DNA of 64,000 bases from Ypsolopha sequella (Eukaryota > Arthropoda > Insecta > Lepidoptera > Ypsolophidae): contig OW204011.1 in the NCBI GenBank assembly GCA_934047225.1, positions 15,016,339 through 15,080,338 on the forward strand, written 5' to 3'. Every line of letters begins with the position of its first letter. The first letter of the stretch is position 1. Positions 29,609-45,767 of the stretch are shown here, in pieces. The notes under the pieces are model-generated. The model did not search any database. It saw nothing but the letters and a program-made list of their open reading frames with translations, and was not told the origin of the DNA. Made by a program: the position numbers and the translations under genes.

Positions 29609-29783
29609 ACAAAAAAGTTCTGATTTTTTAAGTTTCTATGACATGTTATTGTTGTCTTTTCTGTATTCGCCGAAGAACCTATAATACATTATTAGTGCTT
29701 GAAATTAGTAGACACCACGAAAAGACATTGAAATTAAAAATTTTATACCTACGTACAAAAGTTTCACGATAGAACAAAGCAAA

Positions 29784-30664
29784 TAGTATATTTCATTACG
29801 AGTGCGGAAAGCCTGTCATTGCAAAGAGTTCCGACAAATGTCTACCCGAGCCGAGGCGCAGCCGAAGGTGAGGGTTGACAGTCGGAACAAGTTGCAATGA
29901 CGGTTCCGCACGTGTACTGAACAACTATTTTTAATACAGTTGCGAAAAAATTAAGCAATTTAATAAAATAACAAAAACACAATAAACTCAACTAACTAAT
30001 ACTCCACGCAATAAATTCGTCGTATGTAGATATGTAGCGACTTTTTGACTTCTCCGAAGCATTTTGTGCAATTATACTGAGTTCCGGTGGTGTCAATTCA
30101 AATAAAATATCGTCGAAATTACTCATTTTGTGCAACAAACAACTAAACCCGCAAAGAAAATTTTTGTAAAATGGCGCCAACCGTAAAAGAATATAAGCAG
30201 AGATTTTTTTTTTTTTTTTTTCCTCAATTTGTCCCATTTTTGGACAGGCAAAGAGATTTTTTTTTGTTTTCTTCACCCATTCTGGCTAGGCAAAGAGAAC
30301 TATGCCCATACAGCCAAGTCTTCAGTAGATTTTTTTTATTGATATGAAATGAAAATGAAATTTAATGAGATGAAATGAAATGAAACCTAACCTAACTCAT
30401 TGAATCAAATCATTAAATCTGATATTGAAACAAAATAGTAGCTTCTTTTTAGAAATATTTGCATGAATCATAAAAACTTCTTTGATTTTTTTTTTGTAAA
30501 AACTTCGTGGTTGGTTTTTTTCTTTTTAATAGACAATATTTTGACAGTTGGGAAAGAGAACGCACGAGTTCGGAAAAGGTAAAGAAAAAGCTCGAGTATG
30601 TAATAGCCCACATCCCGAACGCTATACGTCCCTGCAATACGCCACTTTTTGAGCAACTGTATTA
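29784..30664. mobile_element. Composite inverted-repeat insertion in the H2B-H3 spacer (unit 1 only)
   Basis: Units 2 and 3 go directly from GAACAAAGCAAA to AAGGTTTTTCATG; unit 1 has about 880 extra bases. The left part (about 29799-29915) is a long hairpin: GTGCGGAAAGCCTGTCATTG pairs with CAATGACGGTTCCGCAC, and GTTCCGAC with GTCGGAAC. The right part has inverted ends TTTTTAATACAGTTGC (about 29930) and GCAACTGTATTAAAAA (about 30652). It looks like one or two non-autonomous DNA elements. Confidence 0.75.
29992..30126 (-). pseudogene. Short remnant, possibly tyrosine-recombinase N-terminus
   Basis: 44 codons starting MSNFDDILFELTPPEL and containing EKSKSRYISTYDEFIAW, then a stop. The KSKSRY...YDEF..W pattern resembles the N-terminal DNA-binding part of Crypton-type tyrosine recombinases as I know them. 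The catalytic domain is absent. The resemblance is short, and this may be chance. Confidence 0.3.
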
Positions 30665-30711
30665 AAAAAGGTTTTTCATGTAGGTAAAAATATAATCGAA
30701 AAATAGGTATC

Positions 30712-30745
<34 letters not shown>

Positions 30746-30950
30746 TGTTAAGTAATAAAATATATATTAGGTACGTTTAAATACCTACCTCTAGGTCATA
30801 CAGCATAATAATAATAATAATAATGATGATAATGATAATATTAATACAATTTCTATTATTAATTTAGTATAAATATAAGTATTTTTATTTTTTTCATTTT
30901 TTTTCCCCCTTCCCCTCTCTGCCGCCCCCTCGCCGGCGAGACCCGGTCTG
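30665..30950. repeat. H2B-H3 spacer, proximal part, unit 1
   Basis: (ACTT)n at about 30713-30745 and (TAA)n at about 30806-30823, then a pyrimidine-rich stretch (30890-30930) before the H3 TATA. Same layout as units 2 and 3 with different copy numbers. Confidence 0.75.
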
Positions 30951-30952
30951 CA

Positions 30953-30960
30953 TATAAATA
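30953..30960 (+). promoter_or_regulatory. H3 TATA box, unit 1
   Basis: TATAAATA, 115 bases before the H3 ATG; same context in units 2 and 3. Confidence 0.85.
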
Positions 30961-31001
30961 CTAAAGCGTTTCATATAGAACGTTTTCATTCGTAACTCTG
31001 A

Positions 31002-31282
<281 letters not shown>

Positions 31283-31482
31283 NNNNNNNNNNNNNNNNNN
31301 NNNNNNNNNNNNNNNNNNNNNNNNNNNNNNNNNNNNNNNNNNNNNNNNNNNNNNNNNNNNNNNNNNNNNNNNNNNNNNNNNNNNNNNNNNNNNNNNNNNN
31401 NNNNNNNNNNNNNNNNNNNNNNNNNNNNNNNNNNNNNNNNNNNNNNNNNNNNNNNNNNNNNNNNNNNNNNNNNNNNNNNNNN
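31283..31482. other. Assembly gap of 200 N
   Basis: The left side is H3 codon 72 and the right side is inside LINE-B ORF2. From unit 2, at least about 196 bases of H3, about 500 bases of H3-H4 spacer with the H4 TATA, and the unknown 5' part of LINE-B must lie here. The round length is a placeholder. Confidence 0.95.
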
Positions 31483-31897
31483 AACGTACGCTTCCCCTGT
31501 CTTCGCACATGCGAACCCCAAAGTCCTGTATAAAATGCAGATAGTACAGAACTTATTCTGTCGGAGAGCGGCCAACGCACCATGGTACGTGCGCAACGCA
31601 GACCTCCATCGTGATTTGGAGCTACCCACCCTCCAACAATTCATGAAATCCCTCTCAGATACCTTCTTCAAATCTTCTGAAGAACACCCCAATCCATTAG
31701 TACGCGAGACAGTCTCCTATACTGCTCCGTCTATATCCCGATACAAGGTTCGAAGACCAAGAAACGTTCTCTCCGATCCCCCTGACAAACTCTCAGCCCA
31801 TCTCAATCTCCTTCTGGAAGCCTTCGATGAGCTGAAGGCTCAAACCAAACGATCAGAGCCTAGCTCTTCCTCCCAACCCCCAGAAATTAACACTTAG
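31483..31897 (+). pseudogene. LINE-B ORF2 C-terminal end, unit 1
   Basis: The last 137 codons of ORF2, from LTYASPVFAHANPK to the Ser-rich end SSSQPPEINT. This is the same as the corresponding part of the copy at 17470-18520. The rest is in the gap, so this copy could be full length. Confidence 0.85.
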
Positions 31898-32130
31898 TGT
31901 TCTTATCCAGCGGATGCCCCTATAGGGCTCCGCTAGCGCCCCCTTTCCCCAGAGGGGGTCGCTTCTGATAAAGGTTTTAAGACCCGTATGGGCCAAACCA
32001 AATTAGGTGGAGTTTAGTGGGTAGGCACTCAGTGAGTCCCACATAACCAACGTAACCGGTTACGTTGGTATGCTATGAGCATTCTCCACCTCCCTCCCAC
32101 CGTGACCTCCGGAGGGTGCCTTGCTTGGGC

Positions 32131-32167
<37 letters not shown>
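31483..32167 (+). mobile_element. LINE-B 3' part, inserted in the H4 promoter of unit 1
   Basis: 31483-32132 appears identical to 18106-18755: the end of ORF2 (stop at 31895-31897), the 3' UTR with the 24-bp palindrome at 32046-32069, then 35 A. H4 sequence resumes at 32168 with GTGAACGCG, equal to 46221 in unit 2. The insertion point is therefore 21 bases after the first base of the H4 TATA. The 5' junction is in the gap. Confidence 0.92.
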
Positions 32168-32169
<2 letters not shown>

Positions 32170-32208
32170 GAACGCGTTAGTTAGTATTTCGTTCGTTCGT
32201 AGTGCTGA

Positions 32209-32586
<378 letters not shown>

Positions 32587-32624
32587 TCATTATGGATTTA
32601 CCATATTTTCCCGACAAACAAAAA

Positions 32625-32640
32625 GGCCCTTTTCAGGGCC
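32625..32640 (+). terminator. Histone 3' stem-loop, H4 unit 1
   Basis: GGCCCTTTTCAGGGCC, 39 bases after the stop, preceded by AAAAA. Confidence 0.95.
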
Positions 32641-35329
<2,689 letters not shown>

Positions 35330-35335
35330 TATATA
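35330..35335 (+). promoter_or_regulatory. H1 TATA box, unit 1
   Basis: TATATA in GGGTATATAGTGCTGCC, 122 bases before the ATG. This is the undisturbed form of the site that LINE-C enters in unit 3. Confidence 0.82.
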
Positions 35336-35451
35336 GTGCTGCCACCTACCGTGCCGTGCACTAACTAACTCCGTTCGTTGGTTAGTCCGCTAGTGATTTG
35401 TTTGATTTTATTTGATTTGATTTGATTCGTGAAGTAACAACGTAAACAACA

Positions 35452-36129
35452 ATGGCAGACACAGCAGTCGCGTCCGAGGCACCCGCACCCGCCACCCCTG
35501 CAAAGAAACAGAAAGCATCCACCGCTGCGAAGAAACCTAAAGCTAAGCCCACGCATCCCAAGACCTCCGAGATGGTAAACAACGCCATCAAGGAACTGAA
35601 GGAGCGCAGCGGCTCCTCCCTGCAGGCGATCAAGAAGTACATCGCCGCGCAGTACAAGGTCGACGCCGAGAAACTCGCCCCGTTCATCAGGAAGTACCTT
35701 AAAAGTGCCGTCGAGTCCGGCGCACTCATCCAGACGAAGGGAAAGGGTGCCTCCGGCTCTTTCAAGCTAGAGAACACTGGCAAGAAACCCGCCGCTAAGG
35801 CCGGCCGTCCGTCCGCAGCCGCCTCTAAAAAGCAAACACCGAAAAAGGCGTCAGCCGGGGCCACCAAGAGGAAGACTGCTCCAGCATCTCCTTCGAAGGC
35901 GAAATCTGCGACAGCTTCCATCAAGGAAAAGAAAGCCGCCGCCGCAGCCAAAAAGAAACCTGCGAAAGGGAAAAGCGCCACGCCCGTCAAGGCCAGCAAG
36001 GCCAAGAGCGTCACCCCGAAGGCCAAGAAGACCGCCAAACCCCCGACCAGGAAGCCGAAAGCGCCAAAACCCAAAAAGGCCACCGCTCCGAAGGCTAAAC
36101 CAGCGGCGAAGAAAGTTTCAAAGAAGTAA
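35452..36129 (+). CDS. H1: Linker histone H1, unit 1
   Basis: 225 residues. A short Ala/Pro/Lys tail (1-35), the globular winged-helix domain at about 36-110 ([20 protein letters not shown] ... KGASGSFKL), then a Lys/Ala/Pro-rich C-terminal tail with SP and TP sites for S-phase and mitotic kinases (TPKK, ASPSK, VTPKAKK). It binds linker DNA at the nucleosome dyad. Same strand as the core genes and with a histone stem-loop, so a replication-dependent H1. The 251-codon open frame on the opposite strand is only the mirror of Lys/Ala codons. Confidence 0.97.
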   Translation: MADTAVASEAPAPATPAKKQKASTAAKKPKAKPTHPKTSEMVNNAIKELKERSGSSLQAIKKYIAAQYKVDAEKLAPFIRKYLKSAVESGALIQTKGKGASGSFKLENTGKKPAAKAGRPSAAASKKQTPKKASAGATKRKTAPASPSKAKSATASIKEKKAAAAAKKKPAKGKSATPVKASKAKSVTPKAKKTAKPPTRKPKAPKPKKATAPKAKPAAKKVSKK

Positions 36130-36258
36130 TTCATCACGTTTGTGTATCACGATGATGGATGGATGGATGGATACACGAGCGGTCGGCGTGCTGCTGCGAA
36201 GAAGATGATCACCCTCTCTCTCTCTCCGAGCTCACGCTCGCTCGTCTCGAGCACCAAA

Positions 36259-36274
36259 AGCCCTTTTCAGGGCT
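36259..36274 (+). terminator. Histone 3' stem-loop, H1 unit 1
   Basis: AGCCCTTTTCAGGGCT: the terminal G-C pair of the core-histone loop is A-T here. It lies 130 bases after the stop, further than in core histone genes. Confidence 0.93.
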
Positions 36275-36513
36275 ATCAAAACTTTCAAATAACCTCTGTT
36301 TCTATAGACTTCTCGCCTAAGTGAGAATCGAATCTGCATCTGTACCTACCTACGTAGGTACCTAGCAGGCAGGCACATTATTTTGCAAAAATAAGTAATA
36401 TGCACAACAAACACACCACCAAGACTGAGTATTGCTATCGCTGAACAAACTACATAACTATATATAAAGAATACTATAATAATATAATGTAGGAATAGCG
36501 TCGGACCCCCTTA
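36275..36513. other. H1-H2A spacer, proximal part
   Basis: TACC-type repeats near 36341-36360 and AT-rich sequence; nothing else seen. Confidence 0.55.
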
Positions 36514-36518
36514 TCTCT

Positions 36519-36550
<32 letters not shown>
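36514..36550. repeat. (CT)n / (GA)n tract upstream of H2A, unit 2
   Basis: Nearly pure CT repeat, about 195 bases before the H2A TATA. In Drosophila, GA repeats in the H3-H4 promoter recruit the CLAMP protein to the histone locus body; a similar role here is inference. Confidence 0.8.
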
Positions 36551-36583
36551 CGTCTCTATTATACGATGTTCACAATAATTAGG

Positions 36584-37569
<986 letters not shown>

Positions 37570-40500
37570 GCTCTCCCCTCGACGCAGCCTCGCGTAGTCT
37601 CTTCTTCCATGAGGACGGCGAGCTTGCTGACTGGACGTCTGAAGATGCCCGTTTTCGTCTTCACGTCAGCCACTCGAACACCGCCGTCTGGTCCAGTGTA
37701 GATGCGCTCGATCCTCCCAAGGGGCCAGACGTTTCTGGGCAGCGTGTGGTCGACCACCACCACGATGTCGCCAACCTGCAGCTGTCTTCTGGTGCTTGTG
37801 GGCTCTCCACGCGGGACCAGTACTGGGAGATACTCTCGTATCCAGCGCCGCCAGAAGTTGTCAGCAAGCGCCTGGCTAGCTCTCCATGCTCGTCGGTCAG
37901 CTTCATCACAGGGGCCAGTGGTTGGCAGGCCCATCGAAGATCCCAGAAGAAAGTGGTTGGGTGTGAGCGCCTCAGGATCGTGTGGGCTCACACTCACGTG
38001 GGTCAGGGGCCGGGCGTTGATCGAAAACTCAGCCTCTGTCATCAGTGTCTGAAGGATTTCCTCGCGGGGCGCCTTCTCTCGTAGCGTCGCACGGAGCGCA
38101 GTCTTCACCGAGCGCACCATTCTTTCCCAGCAGCCTCCTTGGTTCGGAGCCCCTGGAGCGATGAAGCGCCATTCCATGCGATGCAGCATCCCCTCTTCTC
38201 TTAGGGCGGGTGCCCATTCAGCGTAGGCGGTCTTCAGCTCCTGGTCTGACCCTCGGAAGTTTGTAGCGTTGTCAGAGTACATCATCCGAGGCCAGCCACG
38301 GCGAGCAGCCATCCTTCGTAGCGCCATCAGTGCAGAGTCCGTGGAGAGTGAAGCGGCGATCTCCAAGTGTATGGCGCGAGTGGTGAGGCACGTAAAGAGG
38401 GCACCCCACCTTTTCTCATGGCGTCGCCCCACCTTGACAGTCATAGGCCCGAAATAATCCACGCCACAGTTTGTGAATGGTCGGTGGAACGGCTCAAGGC
38501 GGGCGGGCGGCAGGTCTCCGGTCGCCGGTGTTCTTGGTTTCGCTCTTCGTACTATGCAGAGAGCACAGTTGCGTTCGATGGCACGTACTGTCGGTCGCAG
38601 GTGTATTATCCAATACCGCTGTCTCAAATCGTTCGTCACGCGCTCCCTGTTGGCGTGACCGGCAGTACTGTGTTCTCTCAGTACTAGGAGTTTGGTGATG
38701 GGGTGTCTTCCGTCCAAAATAATTGGTCGCTTCATCTCTTGGGGCACGTTCGATGCTCCGATGCGACCTCGTACTCGTAGAAGGTTGTCTTCCATCACTG
38801 GATCCAACTTGTATAGACGGCTCGCCCTAGGGATTGGGCGGGCCGACTTGATTCTCTTTATCTCGGCTCCAAAGCTGTCTTCTTGGGCGCGCCTCATCAG
38901 AGCTCGTTCGGCGCGTTCCACGTGTCTATGTTCAACACGTGCTGCTCGGCGTCGACAGATATCCGTGAAAGCCAGTACGCGTGCGGTTGCTCGCACCAGT
39001 ATCTCGTACTTCGAGAATCGGGAGGGGTCGGGCAGCCAGTCATCTTGACGCTCGTTTTCTTCGCTCGTGTGAAGAACTTCTTCATTATCTTCGTTGAGAA
39101 CTCGTTCGGTAGGCCATTGTTCCTCGGGCTCTTGTAAGAAGCTGGGCCCTTGAAACCAGCGATCGCCTCTAGTGATTGGCGTATGATAGTTTCGTGTCGC
39201 GTCGTCGGCTACGTTATGATCTGTAGGCAGCCATCGCCACTCCATCTTGTGTGTGAGTTCTGCGATTTCCCCCAGCCGGTGTGCGACGAAAGGAGTGTAC
39301 CGCCGTGCGTCGTTGCGAACCCAGTGGACCACAGTTGAGGAGTCGGTCCAGTAGGCGGTTCTCTGGATCTCAACGCGGTGTTCCCGCTTGATGACGTCGG
39401 CAAGCCTCGCGCCAATAACCGCCGCTTGGAGTTCAAGCCGTGGGATGCTCTGTGCGCGTCTTGGTGCCACCTTAGCTTTGGCAGCCACCAAAGCAGTCTT
39501 CACGCTGCCGTCGTGGTACGTGGCCCTCCAGTAGGCCACCGTCGCGTACGCCTGTTCGCTAGCATCGCATAGCACGTGTAGTTCAACGTGCTTGTGGCCT
39601 TCTAGTGCGTAGCTTCGGTGCAAGCGTAGCCGGGTGACGTCGCTGAGTTGCTGCAGCCACACCGCGAGGAGTTCTGCTTCCTCTGCTGGGATCGGTTCGT
39701 CCCATGATATTTGGAGACGCCAAAGACTCTGGAGTACTATCTTCGCCCGAATTGTGTACTGGCTGAGTAATCCCAGCGGGTCATATATAGACATCACCGC
39801 GCTGAGAGCTTCCCTCTTTGTTGGCGCTCGGATCTGGGCGCGCACCTGGGCTGGGACTCGGTTCATTGTGGTGTTGAAACCGAGTTCATCTTCTTCGGGA
39901 TTCCAGCAGAGCCCAAGGATCTTGCTCTCAGGGCCCCCAGCTCCCAGTTGGGTGGGCGTGGTCGCTCGCAGTTCCTCTGGTACATCTCGTAGCACGTTCA
40001 TGTTATTGGCGTTCCAACTTCGTAATTCGAAGCCAGCGACCGCGTGTACCTCCCTGAGTTCTCGGATGGTACATCGGGCTTCCTCTTCATCATCGTAGCT
40101 GTCCACCAGATCGTCCATGTAGTGGCTCTTTGTTATAGCCACCAGAGCGCGCGGATGTGTCTGTGCGTGCGCGTGTGCGTTATGATTGCGCACACTATGA
40201 GCCATGAAGGGGGAGCTGGCCGCGCCAAAGATCATGCTCGTCATCTTGAAATGGCCGGGTGGCTTGACTCGTTCTTGGCCCCTCCATAGAAACTGCTGGG
40301 CTGGCTGGTCTTCCGGGCGGATCTTCACTTGTAAGAACATTTCTCGAATGTCCGCCGTGACTGCGATCGGTTTCTCTCTAAAGCGGAAGAGAATCCCTTG
40401 CAGTGAGAGCAGCAGGTCTGGTCCCTCCAGCAGTTGGTCGTTCAAGCTAACACCTCGTGATCGGTGCGCTGCGTCAAACACGAGCCTCTTCTTGCCGGGC

Positions 40501-43191
40501 TTGTTCGGATTCTGTACTGCGAAGTGAGGCAGGTACCAACAAACAGTGCTTTGTTGTTCTGTGCCGTCACATGGTACTGCGTAGCCCTTGGTCAGCAAGT
40601 TCTCGATTTGTGTCGAGTATTCTCTGGCGAAGCTCGGGTCAGCATCCATCTTGCGTTCTATGCCCTTGAGACGGCGCAACGTTGTCTCATAGCTTGAAGG
40701 CATGACTACATTGTCATGTTTCCATGGCAGCCCGACTTCATAGCCGCCGTCGATCCTCTTCATAGTGTTCTCGACGATGTTCATTGCTCGCTTGTTCTTG
40801 TCGCTCACATGGTCTTTGAGAGCGACCCCGAGCGCGTCGATGCGGAAGTGCGCCTCAACAAGTTCATGTAGGCGCTCGTCGTGCTGTCTGTTCTCATGTA
40901 GGCGCTGATCGGGTGCGTATACATGAAGCACGCTCTCCTCAGTGTGATAGATCAAGCTGCGTGGCACGGTTCCGTGTACCACCCAGCCGAGCTGTGTTCT
41001 AGATGCGGCTGGCTGATCGGGGGCGCCAATCCGCAGCTCTCTGGTCACGATCATTTCCCAATGGTCGGTGCCAATTAGGATGCCTGGGCGAGCTAGTTCG
41101 TAGCTGATCTCCTCCTGCAGCAGGTCTCGCAGGTGGTCGTGGTCCAGCAGTTTCTTCGGTAGGGACTGCTGGTGAAGCCTCAGGTCTCGAATAGTTCGTG
41201 CTCGAACTGTGTGTTGTGTTTTCTCTCTCTTTCCTCTGAGATGTACTGTGACGGTCTTGCTCTGCTCGTTACGTCGCGACATGTTGACGCCGTGTAAGTT
41301 CAACGGCTGAGTAGGACCTTCTGCGCCGATGTTCCTTGCTAGTTCTTCATCGATCAGGGTTATGGTCGCACCCTCGTCTAGCAGCGCGTAAGTTGGTACT
41401 TCTCCAAGTGGTCCGGAGATAACCACTGGACACATCTTCAGGAGTACAGCCTTGGGGCCGGTAGCGTGTAGGGATGCTACCGACAGGACTGCCTCCGTGT
41501 TGTTCTGCGCTGGTGATGCAGGTGGTGCAGCAGGTTGCCTTTGTTCCTCATGTAGCGTAGCGTGATGTGGGCGGCGGCATTGGTTAACGCCACACGGCTT
41601 TGCTTTGCAGTGAAAGCGTCGGTGCTTCTTCTCAATACAACGGAAGCAGATTTTCTTCTCTTTGACCAGGTCCCATCGCTGTGCCACACTCAGTGCCTTA
41701 TAGGTCGGGCACTGGTGTAGTGCATGGTTCTTGTCGCAGCTGGGGCACAAGTCAATCTGTTCAGATTGATTGACTTGCTCTGGTTCATTGGTGGCGTAGA
41801 CTGCGCTTGCTCTCTTCTTATTGGTTGCTGCTATGGGTTTCTGTTCTTTCTTCATAGCGGCTGTAGAAGTGATAGCGGACGCCGGCGTATATGTGAATCG
41901 TAGGGCTATGTCTGCCTCACGCATCAGGAAGTGTGAAAGCGTGACGATCTCTGGATCTGAAGTCCCTTCTTGTTCGCAGGCGTAGTCGCACCAGCGTGAC
42001 TTGATGTGTGGGCTGAGCTTCTCTAACACCTCCCGGGCTAGCAGAGGGTTATATAGGTAGCCCCTCTTATCGATGTTCTTCAAGACGCAGACGGTGTTCT
42101 GGATTTTGACCGCGAAGGTATTGAGTTCTGCAGCTGATGATCCCAGCTTTGGCAACCTCTTGAGTTCTTCCATTGCTTTATCTATGATGATCTCTGGTCT
42201 GCCGAAGCTCTGTTCTAGCGTCTTCATAATGATGTCGGGATTGGTGGCTGTGTGTAATAGTGCAGCTACTGCGTTGCGTGCATCTCCCTTCAGGCAGGAT
42301 CTCAGTCGCTGTAAGTTCTCAGCGGCTGACAGACTATAGAGAGTAGTGGCGTCTCTCATAGCAGCTTGGAATGGCAGCCACTCATCTGGAGCTCCGGAGA
42401 ATGACGGTAGCTCGCTGACGTAACGTGGTCTGGGTCTCGACATCTTCTCGATTGCAACTGCTAACTGTTCAATGGCTCCATCTGTTCTGGTTGGAGGTGA
42501 TGCGAAGCGTGCTCTTCGTTCTTCACGTGGCTTTTCTGTAGTAGCCCTCTCTTGTTCAGTGCGTGACGTGGTCAGGGTATCCATGCGCTCCCCCCGTGTG
42601 TTCATCGGGTTCGTGCGCAGCCAGTCGTCAACTTTGTGAAAGTTAGTTGACAGGGGCTCGTCATGCACGCTCTCTTCTTCGTGGATGCTTGCGATTTGTA
42701 CAGCCAGTCGCTTCTGGATCAACTCGGCCTCCAGTGCTAGCTCCTTCCTTTTCAGTTCCGTGAATTTTTCAGCTGCCTCCAGTTCTGCCAATCGTAACCT
42801 CGCAGTCATGCTCGCAGTGGATCTATGTGAGCGGTGCGAGTGCGCTGGCGACCTTGATCGTGGTCGTATGGACGGCCCTGGCTCCATGGTGACGCCAGGG
42901 GCTGTGTTCGCAGCTGAAGGTGACGCCGGAGGGTCTCGTTCCAGCCTTCGGAGTCGTTCCTGTTCGATGCGCTCCAGTTCCAGGCGCTCCTGTTCCAGAC
43001 GTTCCTCTTCCCGGCGCCTTTGTTCCTCTAGGCGCCTCTGTTCCTCCAGTTCTGCAGCATCACCCTGGCTCCGGGTAATGACCATCGTGATCGGACGATG
43101 GGTAGCAGATGAACAGCTGGCCGGGAGCAGTGGGTCGAGGTCTTCCAATTTCGTGGTTCAGAGCTTCCAATCCGGCTCGAAGGTCCAAAAC

Positions 43192-43603
43192 TGTAGTGGA
43201 CTCGTCGATAATTGAAACAACTCTTCGATGTTTATAGTAGGACTGTATTTTTCGGAATGAATTTGCTGCGGGATCGGTCCGCCTTTTATATCTGCCGTTT
43301 TGCACACGGCACTACTCTTTATTGCTATCTCTATCTCACATATCTCTGCGTCCCTCTCTTGGAGTTGCAGTTACAAAAATCGATATAACTCTTTTATTCT
43401 TACAGCTAGACATAATATAATGTATTGTGATTGTTCTAAATGTTATTCCTAATCAAATTACATATATTTACTTATTCTAAACTAATTATTCGAGGCTATA
43501 AAATACAAAAACTGTTTCGCGCGTCTCGACGGTAATGCCGCCGCGATGGGTCTCTGTTGCCTCAAATCGCCGTCAGGTGTCGCTTGGCTCGGCGTCCACA
43601 ACA
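43192..43603 (-). repeat. BEL-3 5' LTR
   Basis: 412 bp. Promoter on the minus strand would drive the polyprotein leftwards, against H2A transcription. Confidence 0.95.
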
Positions 43604-43640
43604 GGTGCTTCTGCCCAAGAAGACCGAGAAGAAGGCATAA
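43604..43640 (+). pseudogene. H2A: Histone H2A, unit 2, 3' remnant
   Basis: Right target duplication GGTGC followed by the last 32 coding bases (tail ...PKKTEKKA and TAA at 43638-43640). It has no start and would be non-coding. Confidence 0.93.
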
Positions 43641-43663
43641 GCAGTAGTAGATGCAATCAAAAC

Positions 43664-43679
43664 GGCCCTTTTCAGGGCC
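43664..43679 (+). terminator. Histone 3' stem-loop, H2A unit 2
   Basis: GGCCCTTTTCAGGGCC, now separated from the H2A promoter by BEL-3. Confidence 0.94.
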
Positions 43680-43689
43680 ACAAAACTAT

Positions 43690-44186
43690 TCCGTACACAT
43701 TGTTGTTTCTGCACGACTTGCTCGATCGATCAACTAAACTAAGTACACGACACACATTATTATTACTAGCTAGAGATACCTCCTACCTACCTACCTACCT
43801 ACCTACCTACCTACCTACATGCATGCATGCATGCGTTGGTTATTTATTTTTTATAACTACTTTGACAATCTTACCTTACCTATGATTTTGTGATACATAC
43901 CTACCTAGAGAGAGACCATCATGGTTTCTGGCTGGTGGCTCTCATGTCCAAATAATAATAGCTGGCCTAAGTGGCGACAGCGAGTGAGGATATCTGGAAA
44001 TTTTAAAAACTAATTTATGAAATATACCTACCTAGGTATATAACACAGTAGGACAGTCGTATTCTATTGATATTGTTATTAGACAAGAAAGAAAATAACA
44101 TATTCTTTGTTAGAGCGAGATAGGTTTATACCTGATATAGTGCTGTACTTGTCACACGCATGACCGCATTCTATTCGGGCCACGGG
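43690..44186. repeat. H2A-H2B spacer, unit 2
   Basis: (CTAC)n at about 43786-43817 and (CATG)n at about 43818-43834. No difference from unit 3 (51310-51808) seen on inspection. Confidence 0.75.
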
Positions 44187-44218
44187 ATTGGTCGCTCGCT
44201 CTCCGATCGGTGTTATAA
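44187..44218 (+). promoter_or_regulatory. H2B promoter, unit 2
   Basis: ATTGG at 44187-44191 and TTATAA at 44213-44218. Confidence 0.75.
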
Positions 44219-44301
44219 GCGCTCGAGCATGGACTGCGGGTCGTCATACACACGCCACACACCTTGCTCGACACCACTCACTTCACTAGTAAGGTACAAT
44301 C

Positions 44302-44676
44302 ATGCCACCCAAGACTAGCGGCAAGGCCGCCAAGAAATCTGGCAAGGCCCAAAAGAACATCTCCAAGTCCGACAAGAAAAAGAAGAAGCACAAGAGGAAG
44401 GAGAGCTACGCCATTTACATCTACAAGGTGCTGAAGCAGGTCCATCCGGACACCGGTATCTCCTCGAAGGCGATGTCCATCATGAACTCGTTCGTGAACG
44501 ACATCTTCGAGCGCATCGCTGCTGAGGCCTCACGTCTCGCCCACTACAACAAGCGATCGACGATCACATCGAGGGAGGTGCAGACCTCCGTGAGACTCCT
44601 GCTGCCCGGTGAGCTCGCCAAGCACGCCGTCAGTGAGGGTACCAAGGCCGTCACCAAGTACACCAGCTCCAAGTGA
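44302..44676 (+). CDS. H2B: Histone H2B, unit 2
   Basis: 124 residues, same protein as the other two units. Promoter and stem-loop are intact, so this gene should be expressed even though H2A beside it is broken, which would unbalance the unit's H2A:H2B output slightly. Confidence 0.98.
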   Translation: MPPKTSGKAAKKSGKAQKNISKSDKKKKKHKRKESYAIYIYKVLKQVHPDTGISSKAMSIMNSFVNDIFERIAAEASRLAHYNKRSTITSREVQTSVRLLLPGELAKHAVSEGTKAVTKYTSSK

Positions 44677-44708
44677 GGTGTGATGTGCTCGCTCACACAT
44701 ATTAAAAC

Positions 44709-44724
44709 GGCCCTTTTCAGGGCC
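44709..44724 (+). terminator. Histone 3' stem-loop, H2B unit 2
   Basis: GGCCCTTTTCAGGGCC, 33 bases after the stop. Confidence 0.95.
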
Positions 44725-45027
44725 ACAAAAACGTTCTGATTTTTTAAGTTTCTATGACATGTTATTGTTGTCTTTTCTGTATTCGCCGAAGAACCTATAA
44801 TATATTATTAGTGCTTGAAATTAGTAGACACCACGAAAAGACATTGAAATAAAAATTTTTATACCTAGGTACAAAAGTTGCACGATATAGAACAAAGCAA
44901 AAAGGTTTTTCATGTAGGTACAAATATAATGGAAAAATAGGTATGTACTTACTTACTTACTTACTTATATTAAGTAATAAAATATATAGGTATTAGGTAC
45001 GTTTAAATACCTACCTCTAGGTCATAC

Positions 45028-45067
<40 letters not shown>

Positions 45068-45192
45068 TGATAATGATAATATTAATACAATTTCTATTAT
45101 TAATTTAGTATAAATATAAGTATTTTTGTTTTTTCATTTTTTTTCCCCCTTCCCCTCTCTGTCGCCCCCTCGCCGGCGAGACCCGGTCTGCA
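44725..45192. repeat. H2B-H3 spacer, unit 2
   Basis: Short form without the inverted-repeat insertion of unit 1. (ACTT)n at about 44946-44967, (TAA)n at about 45027-45064, then a pyrimidine-rich run before the H3 TATA. Confidence 0.75.
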
Positions 45193-45200
45193 TATAAATA
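45193..45200 (+). promoter_or_regulatory. H3 TATA box, unit 2
   Basis: TATAAATA, 115 bases before the ATG. Confidence 0.85.
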
Positions 45201-45241
45201 CTAAAGCGTTTCATATAGAACGTTTTCATTCGTAACTCTGA

Positions 45242-45718
<477 letters not shown>

Positions 45719-45751
45719 GTTTAGCGCAGCGCTTGCTTTGTTCGCGAAAAA

Positions 45752-45767
45752 GGCCCTTTTCAGGGCC
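45752..45767 (+). terminator. Histone 3' stem-loop, H3 unit 2
   Basis: GGCCCTTTTCAGGGCC, 34 bases after the stop. Confidence 0.95.

Noticed and set aside
35382..36137. 251-codon open frame antisense to H1, repeated at 49455 and 62766
   Set aside because: It is the mirror of Lys/Ala/Pro codons on the H1 strand and reads as low-complexity Phe/Ala/Leu; no start context or domain.
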